Below, one piece after another: positions 51,906 through 56,383 of a stretch of 56,383 nt of DNA. The position numbers and the translations under genes were made by a program. The notes beneath the pieces are model-generated. The model did no database searches, had not been told where the DNA came from, and saw only the letters and a program-made list of their open reading frames with translations. Position 1 is the stretch's first letter. Each line of letters starts with the position of its first letter. Origin of the DNA: Clostridia bacterium (GTDB lineage: Bacteria > Bacillota > Clostridia > Oscillospirales > CAG-272); assembly GCA_017481495.1 (NCBI GenBank), contig JAFUPC010000004.1, forward strand, positions 1 to 56,383, read 5' to 3'.

Positions 51906-53492
51906 TCACCGTACCGGAAATGCCTTTGCAAGCTCCGATGCCGCCGATGTTTTATAGTTCTGATACATGGAGGAAAGTGAATATCCCTGTGTCACGGCGG
52001 AATGGAGCGCGTACAGGGTCGCGTAATTCGTATAGCTGTAGCCGGACGCAAAGGACGCGGCGAAATCGTATGTGACCGTGCCGCAGATAAGCTCCAGCAT
52101 ATCGACCGATTCCCCGTCGCGGACGTAGTACGCCAACGCTTCGCCAAGATAGATCTCCGGATACGTTCCGGCGGATGCGGCAAACAGTGCCTGTAAGATC
52201 GTTCCCGTCGCTTCGGGGTCGCCGACGGTGGACGGCACGCACAGAACCGCGCTGTCCCCGGCATAAGTGCCATACGACTTCTGCCCCTCGGATATTTTCG
52301 GCAGGGGAAGCAGTCCCCACACCGTTTCGCTGTCCGCCCACTTGCGCAGATTCGCCAGATTGCCGCAATAATAAAGCAGTTTCCCGCCAAGGAACAGGCT
52401 TTCCGCATCGGGATACGCATCGGTATACTGCGATGCCGTGGGAGATGTGGCAGAAGCGGAGACGGCGTTCTTTATGACCGACACGACCGTGCCGAGCGCA
52501 TCCGTGTCCGCCGACAGGGCGGGGATCCGGTCAAGACCGGAGGAGATCATATGCTGACCGGAGGAAGCAAGCACGAGCGCTTCGCCCGTTGTGAGCGAAA
52601 ACGAGGAGAAGTTGTCCCCAAAATACGTGAAGTTTCCGTCCCTGTCCGCAAGACCGCGCGCCACAGCGGCGTTGGCAAGCAGGGTGTCCCATGTCCAGGT
52701 GCCGCCCTTGACCTGATCGTAGGGGGAGGTCAGTCCCAGTTTTTCATTGAGCGTTTTGTTATAATAGACGGCGTGGTAATTTTCGGGGGAAAACGTATAA
52801 TCGCCCGCCGCCGCCCAGATGCCGTTTCCGGCAGAGAATGCGTTCATCGCATCCCCGTCAAAATAGTCCGCCGAGTAATCCGTGAACGGCAGACTGCGCA
52901 GATTGAACAACAGTCCTGCCGTCTGATACCGTCCGACCTCCGACGATGGGATCGCGTAAAAATCCGCAAAATACTGCGTATCGGACAGATACGCCGCGCG
53001 GATCTCCTGATACAGCTCCTCCGGGTCGTAGGAAAAGGTGAGGATGCGGACATTGTATTTTTCCTCAACGAGCCGTGTCCGTGCGATGCGGGTCGCGGGA
53101 AGCACCGTCGAGCCGGCTTCCTCACCGTCAAAGCTGTCACCGAACACCGCCGCCCGGTCGGATGCCGCGATGAGGTAGTTCATGCCGTCGAGGTCTGCCC
53201 GCCGCAATTCCGCCAGAGCCGCCTTGGCACGTTCCGCCGGGTCTGCGGGGGACGCAGCGGACTCCGCCGTGACGGTATCAGTCGGGATTCCGTCGGTATC
53301 GGATTCTACACCGGATTTGGTGTCTGCGCCGGTGTCCTGCGTGTCCGGGACTGCGGTTTCCGTGGATTGTGCCGTTTCATCTGCCTGCGGATTATCGTGT
53401 ATGACGATCAGAGAAGAACACGCGCAGAGCTGTGCCGCAAGCACGACGACAAAGGATGCCGCGCAGAAGATTCTTTTTGTATTTTTTATCAT
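51906..53492 (-). CDS. Extracellular solute-binding lipoprotein (paralog 3, divergent)
   Basis: The 528-residue protein starts MIKNTKRIF with a lipoprotein signal ending at Cys25 (LCAC), then a very long Thr/Asp/Glu linker. The C-terminal half (WGLLPLPKISEGQKSYGTYAGDSAV) matches the late block of the other three paralogs, but the DxxxxRN block and the EF-hand loop are missing, so it is the most divergent. The first 21 in-frame codons upstream overlap the promoter. It is followed closely by the DNA-repair pair yhaO-yhaN, with no terminator visible. Confidence 0.82.
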   Translation of the reverse strand: MIKNTKRIFCAASFVVVLAAQLCACSSLIVIHDNPQADETAQSTETAVPDTQDTGADTKSGVESDTDGIPTDTVTAESAASPADPAERAKAALAELRRADLDGMNYLIAASDRAAVFGDSFDGEEAGSTVLPATRIARTRLVEEKYNVRILTFSYDPEELYQEIRAAYLSDTQYFADFYAIPSSEVGRYQTAGLLFNLRSLPFTDYSADYFDGDAMNAFSAGNGIWAAAGDYTFSPENYHAVYYNKTLNEKLGLTSPYDQVKGGTWTWDTLLANAAVARGLADRDGNFTYFGDNFSSFSLTTGEALVLASSGQHMISSGLDRIPALSADTDALGTVVSVIKNAVSASATSPTASQYTDAYPDAESLFLGGKLLYYCGNLANLRKWADSETVWGLLPLPKISEGQKSYGTYAGDSAVLCVPSTVGDPEATGTILQALFAASAGTYPEIYLGEALAYYVRDGESVDMLELICGTVTYDFAASFASGYSYTNYATLYALHSAVTQGYSLSSMYQNYKTSAASELAKAFPVR

Positions 53493-53543
53493 ATCGGGAT
53501 GGTTTCCGTCCGTTTCGTGTCTCAATTTAATACTATAATATAT

Positions 53544-53572
53544 ATTATACCCCATCGGCGGAAAAAAATCAA
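53544..53572 (-). promoter_or_regulatory. Promoter of binding lipoprotein 3
   Basis: Minus-strand TTGATT (53567-53572), 17 bases, TATAAT (53544-53549). Confidence 0.65.
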
Positions 53573-53653
53573 CCCTTACACCGGATATTTCCGTATAAAT
53601 TCATAGAAAACGGACAAATACTGATACCGAATCCAAAACAAAGGAGTATTTTT

Positions 53654-54046
53654 ATGCAGAAACCAAGATTTTACCGCTGCTCCGTCTGCGGCACCGTTGT
53701 CGGCCGGATCCACGATACCGGCACCGCCCTTTCCTGCTGCGGCGGAAACATGGAGCATCTCGTCCCCCACCGCGCGGGCGACCCCGGCGAGGAGCTGTGT
53801 CTTCCCAACGTCACGCGCGACGAATACCGCATTCACGTCACGGCAGGCGACGGCGGGAAGAGTGCCGTGGAATGGGTCTATCTTGCAACGGACAGAGGAG
53901 GACAGCGGAAGTGCAGTTGTAACTCCGTCAAAAATCCGGATGTCATGCCGCAAGCGAATGACATCACCTTTGCCCTTGCCGGTGAAATGCCGCAGGCGGT
54001 TTATGCGTACTGCGGAGAGCAGGGGCTGTGGGAAAAAGAGGTGTGA
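53654..54046 (+). CDS. Desulfoferrodoxin-like protein with degenerate reductase site
   Basis: The 130-residue protein keeps the N-terminal desulforedoxin iron site with Cys9, Cys12, Cys28 and Cys29, in the same numbering as classical desulfoferrodoxin, and a superoxide reductase-like beta domain ending YCGEQGLW. In true superoxide reductases the catalytic iron has four His and one Cys. Here the first His is Cys49 (ELCLP), the HPM loop is absent and the last His is Gln123; only Cys120 remains. It may serve in electron transfer rather than superoxide reduction. AAAGGAG precedes the ATG. Confidence 0.85.
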   Translation: MQKPRFYRCSVCGTVVGRIHDTGTALSCCGGNMEHLVPHRAGDPGEELCLPNVTRDEYRIHVTAGDGGKSAVEWVYLATDRGGQRKCSCNSVKNPDVMPQANDITFALAGEMPQAVYAYCGEQGLWEKEV

Positions 54047-54054
54047 GCTTCGGG

Positions 54055-54329
54055 GGAATGCTGTCAACTTAAAGATTGAGGCACGGCTTTCTGTGTGTGT
54101 AGGGGCGGCAATCTGCCGCCCGAAATCAATAAATCTTTCGCAGATATGTCAGAACTCCCAGAATAACATTCCGGACAGATATAAAATCTTTCGCACGATT
54201 ATAAAATTTTCAGATCAATGTCACCGCGATGCGGTGACCGCGGGCGGCAGGTTGCCGCCCCTACAAAACCCCGGGAACGCACAGCGCAAAATGATACCGC
54301 CATCGTCGCCCATAAGTTGACAATATACC
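54055..54329. repeat. MITE-like modular repeat, copy J (most complete)
   Basis: The left end GGAATGCTGTCAACTTAA (from 54055) and the right end ATAAGTTGACAATATACC (54312-54329) form terminal inverted repeats. Inside are GGGGCGGCAATCTGCCGCCC, AATCAATAAATCTTTCGCA, TCACCGCGATGCGGTGA, GGGCGGCAGGTTGCCGCCCC and, near the right end, ATACCGCCATCGTCGCCC. No gene is seen in 54047-54516. Confidence 0.8.
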
Positions 54330-54448
54330 TTCCCCCCACAAAACGCGGTCACGGTTCTCCCCGTCTCCGCGTTTATTTTTCCCAAGGAGGAAAATTTCCG
54401 ACTTTCGCCATATATTCACAAAAAATTAACATCTTCACGCGAAAAGTG

Positions 54449-54457
54449 TGATATAAT
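54449..54457 (+). promoter_or_regulatory. Extended -10 of binding lipoprotein 4
   Basis: TGATATAAT is an extended -10 with no clear -35, 60 bases before the start codon. Confidence 0.6.
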
Positions 54458-54516
54458 AGTAAATCATTGTGATACTCTTCCCCGATTTTATCAAAAAAAC
54501 ACCTTGGAGGGCTATT

Positions 54517-56016
54517 ATGAACACCAAGCGCACACTTACGCTCCTGTTCGCGGCAATGCTTGCGGCGGGAACGCTCATTTCCTGCGGCGGCGACGACACG
54601 ACCACCGCGGACACCACCGATGCCGTCACCGCGGGCGGAACCGGAGATGTGACCACCGAAGAGGTCGACCCGTTTGAAGCACTGGATTTCGGCGGCGAGA
54701 AAATCACGTTCTGGGTCAATTCCAACGACTATTACGGCTCCGGTTCTTCCAACTACCTCATCATCGACGACGAGGACACCACCGGCGACATCGTCAACGA
54801 CGCGGTTTACAAGCGCAATTCCTATGTGGAAGAGCTTCTGAACGTCGAGCTGGTCTTTGAGGACTGCGACTACATCTGGAGCGAGGTCGTCGAACCGCTG
54901 ACCAACACCATTTCCGCGGGCGATGCGGCATATGATGTCGTTATCCACGACCTGTATCCGATGGCGAATATGTCCGTCGGCGGCTACTTTGCAAACGTCC
55001 GCGACGGCAAATATTTCGACTTCTCCCAGGACTACTGGTATGCCGACTACATGGGCGACCTCTGCTTTGACTCCACAACGGAAAACTACATCCTCGCCGG
55101 CGACTTCACGTTGGACGTCATCCGTTCCGCGCACGCGCTGTACGTCAACAAGGAAATGTTCAATACCCTCTACGAATCCGTGGATGAGCTGTACAACCAC
55201 GTTCTGAACATGACCTGGACGCAGGAAGTGTTCCAGTCTTACATCAAGGACGTTTATGCCGATCTGAACGGTAACGGTCAGGCAGACGACGAAGACCGCT
55301 ACGGCTACGGTTATGTCGGCAAATGGGGCTCTGCGTTCCCGTGGATTTTGTCCTCCGATCTGACGTTCTTAAAGTACGAGTCCGACGGTTCCCCCGTTCT
55401 CGCAATGGACAACGAACGCTCCGTCACCCTGCTTGAACGCATGAACGAGATCTTCTACGACAAGTCCGCACACGACTATGTCGGTGTTGACACCAACACA
55501 AACGGCTTCATGAACGGCTATGTTCTGTTCGGCGGCTACCAGCGCATTGCATCCCTGGAAGTCTTCCGCGACATGGAAATCGACATCGGCATCATCCCGT
55601 ACCCGATGTTTGACGAAGCGCAGGGCCGCTACGTCACCGCAACGCACGACATCACCAACATTGCGATCATCCCGACTACCTGCAATAAGCTCGACACCGT
55701 TTCCGCCGTTCTCGAAGTCCTCGGTCGCGAATCCGCGGAAACCGTCATGCCCGCTTACTACGAGACCGCGCTGAAGATCAAGTACTCCCGCGACGACATT
55801 TCTTCCCAGATGCTCGACATCGTCCGCGACGGTCTTGAAAACGCGTTCCCGCTCGCCTACAACAACTACACCGACAACTTCCTCGTCTCCAACACCTTCT
55901 GCACCCCCCTCGGCAGCAAGTCCACCGACTTCATGTCGAACTACGAAAAGCACGTCGATGCCGCACAGAAGAAGATCGATGCACTTTATGAGGCATTTAC
56001 GTCGATTGATAATTGA
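54517..56016 (+). CDS. Extracellular solute-binding lipoprotein (paralog 4)
   Basis: The 499-residue lipoprotein has its lipobox at Cys23 (LISC), an acidic Thr-rich linker, DAVYKRNSYVEELLNV as in paralogs 1 and 2, and an EF-hand-type loop DLNGNGQADDED. The late block PYPMFDEAQGRYVTATHDI is also shared. GGAGGGC precedes the ATG at 54517. It forms a single-gene unit with a strong terminator. Its codons are notably C-ending, which suggests high expression (inference). No permease is near. Confidence 0.9.
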   Translation: MNTKRTLTLLFAAMLAAGTLISCGGDDTTTADTTDAVTAGGTGDVTTEEVDPFEALDFGGEKITFWVNSNDYYGSGSSNYLIIDDEDTTGDIVNDAVYKRNSYVEELLNVELVFEDCDYIWSEVVEPLTNTISAGDAAYDVVIHDLYPMANMSVGGYFANVRDGKYFDFSQDYWYADYMGDLCFDSTTENYILAGDFTLDVIRSAHALYVNKEMFNTLYESVDELYNHVLNMTWTQEVFQSYIKDVYADLNGNGQADDEDRYGYGYVGKWGSAFPWILSSDLTFLKYESDGSPVLAMDNERSVTLLERMNEIFYDKSAHDYVGVDTNTNGFMNGYVLFGGYQRIASLEVFRDMEIDIGIIPYPMFDEAQGRYVTATHDITNIAIIPTTCNKLDTVSAVLEVLGRESAETVMPAYYETALKIKYSRDDISSQMLDIVRDGLENAFPLAYNNYTDNFLVSNTFCTPLGSKSTDFMSNYEKHVDAAQKKIDALYEAFTSIDN

Positions 56017-56043
56017 TGTAAATTACTATATTTCTTCAAAAAC

Positions 56044-56069
56044 AAAAGCACCCCATCCGGGGTGCTTTT
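56044..56069. terminator. Bidirectional terminator
   Basis: AAAAGCACCCC and GGGGTGCTTTT form an exact stem around ATCC, between the converging lipoprotein and gap genes. Confidence 0.9.
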
Positions 56070-56091
56070 CTATCATTTCTAATATAAAATA

Positions 56092-56383
56092 TTAGAGCTC
56101 TGCGAAATACTTAATGGTGCGAACCATCTGAGAGGTGTAGGAGTTCTCGTTGTCGTACCAGGAGACGACCTGAACCTGATAGGTGTCGTCGTCGATCTTA
56201 GCGACCATGGTCTGGGTTGCATCGAACAGAGAACCGTAGCGCATACCGATAACGTCGGAGGAGACGATTTCATCGGTGTTGTAGCCGAAGGATTCGGTAG
56301 CAGCTGCCTTCATAGCGGCATTGATGGAGTCCTTGGTGACGTCGGTGCCCTTGACGACAGCGACGAGGATGGTGGTGGAACCG
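56092..56383 (-). CDS. gap: Glyceraldehyde-3-phosphate dehydrogenase, C-terminal part
   Basis: The last 96 residues of a GAPDH lie here and the 5' part is beyond the right edge. [26 protein letters not shown] and [19 protein letters not shown] are invariant blocks of the catalytic domain; the active-site Cys lies outside the window. The enzyme oxidises glyceraldehyde 3-phosphate with NAD in glycolysis. The frame continues to the edge without a stop, so this is a cut gene and not a pseudogene. Confidence 0.97.
   Translation of the reverse strand, partial: GSTTILVAVVKGTDVTKDSINAAMKAAATESFGYNTDEIVSSDVIGMRYGSLFDATQTMVAKIDDDTYQVQVVSWYDNENSYTSQMVRTIKYFAEL

Overview
The window reads as chromosomal DNA of an uncultured Clostridia-like member of the Bacillota, probably a gut anaerobe (inference). 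Supporting signs are AGGAGG-type ribosome sites, near-consensus sigma-A promoters (TTGACA, 17-base spacer, TATAAT, often with an extended -10), large Ser/Thr/Asp-rich substrate-binding lipoproteins, a glycyl radical enzyme, a desulfoferrodoxin-like protein and a GH95 fucosidase. I count 42 protein genes. I saw no tRNA, CRISPR array, transposase, integrase or phage gene.

Layout. Positions 1-300 hold, on the minus strand, two perfect tandem promoters and a leader with a boxA-like segment, which suggests an rRNA operon just outside the left edge. From 316 to 4449 a minus-strand operon carries an MBOAT O-acyltransferase, its DHHW partner and mnmE. From 4631 to 9531 lie an EEP-family hydrolase, unrecognised proteins, a GNAT and a coiled-coil membrane protein. 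From 9563 to 15033 lie an AraC regulator divergent from a substrate-binding lipoprotein, an MFS transporter, and a nitrilase-family enzyme overlapping a zinc-ribbon protein. From 15300 to 24705, mostly minus, come apeB, pncB, a second binding lipoprotein, a CPBP protease, GH95 and deoB. At 24910-27445 an SmtB-like sensor precedes a metal P-type ATPase. From 27504 to 38717, minus, come a lipoprotein, a metallophosphoesterase, a membrane-anchored LRR protein, a UroD-family protein, an FGGY kinase, a glycyl radical enzyme and a pyrimidine nucleoside phosphorylase. From 38990 on lie class I lysS, a GNAT, a HAD-cytidine deaminase fusion, an ABC exporter with a UPF0340 gene, an RluA-type synthase, a TIM-barrel isomerase, a yhaO-yhaN pair, a third binding lipoprotein, a degenerate desulfoferrodoxin, a fourth binding lipoprotein, and the 3' part of gap at the right edge.

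How the genes fit. deoB, the nucleoside phosphorylase and the deaminase domain are salvage steps for nucleosides. GH95, the FGGY kinase, the TIM-barrel isomerase and the four binding lipoproteins point to foraging for host or plant glycans, but no ABC permease lies near any of the four.

The least explained feature is a family of modular, palindrome-rich intergenic repeats. Copies or fragments occur near 7729, 15065, 23434, 31062, 34364, 37202, 38763, 43008, 45998 and 54055. The best copies have terminal inverted repeats close to TTAAGTTGACAGCATTACC and a subterminal block close to GGCGACGATGGCGATAT, and carry exchangeable hairpin modules. One related locus is a foldback with two perfect 85-base arms. 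I see no transposase, so these look like non-autonomous (MITE-like) elements.
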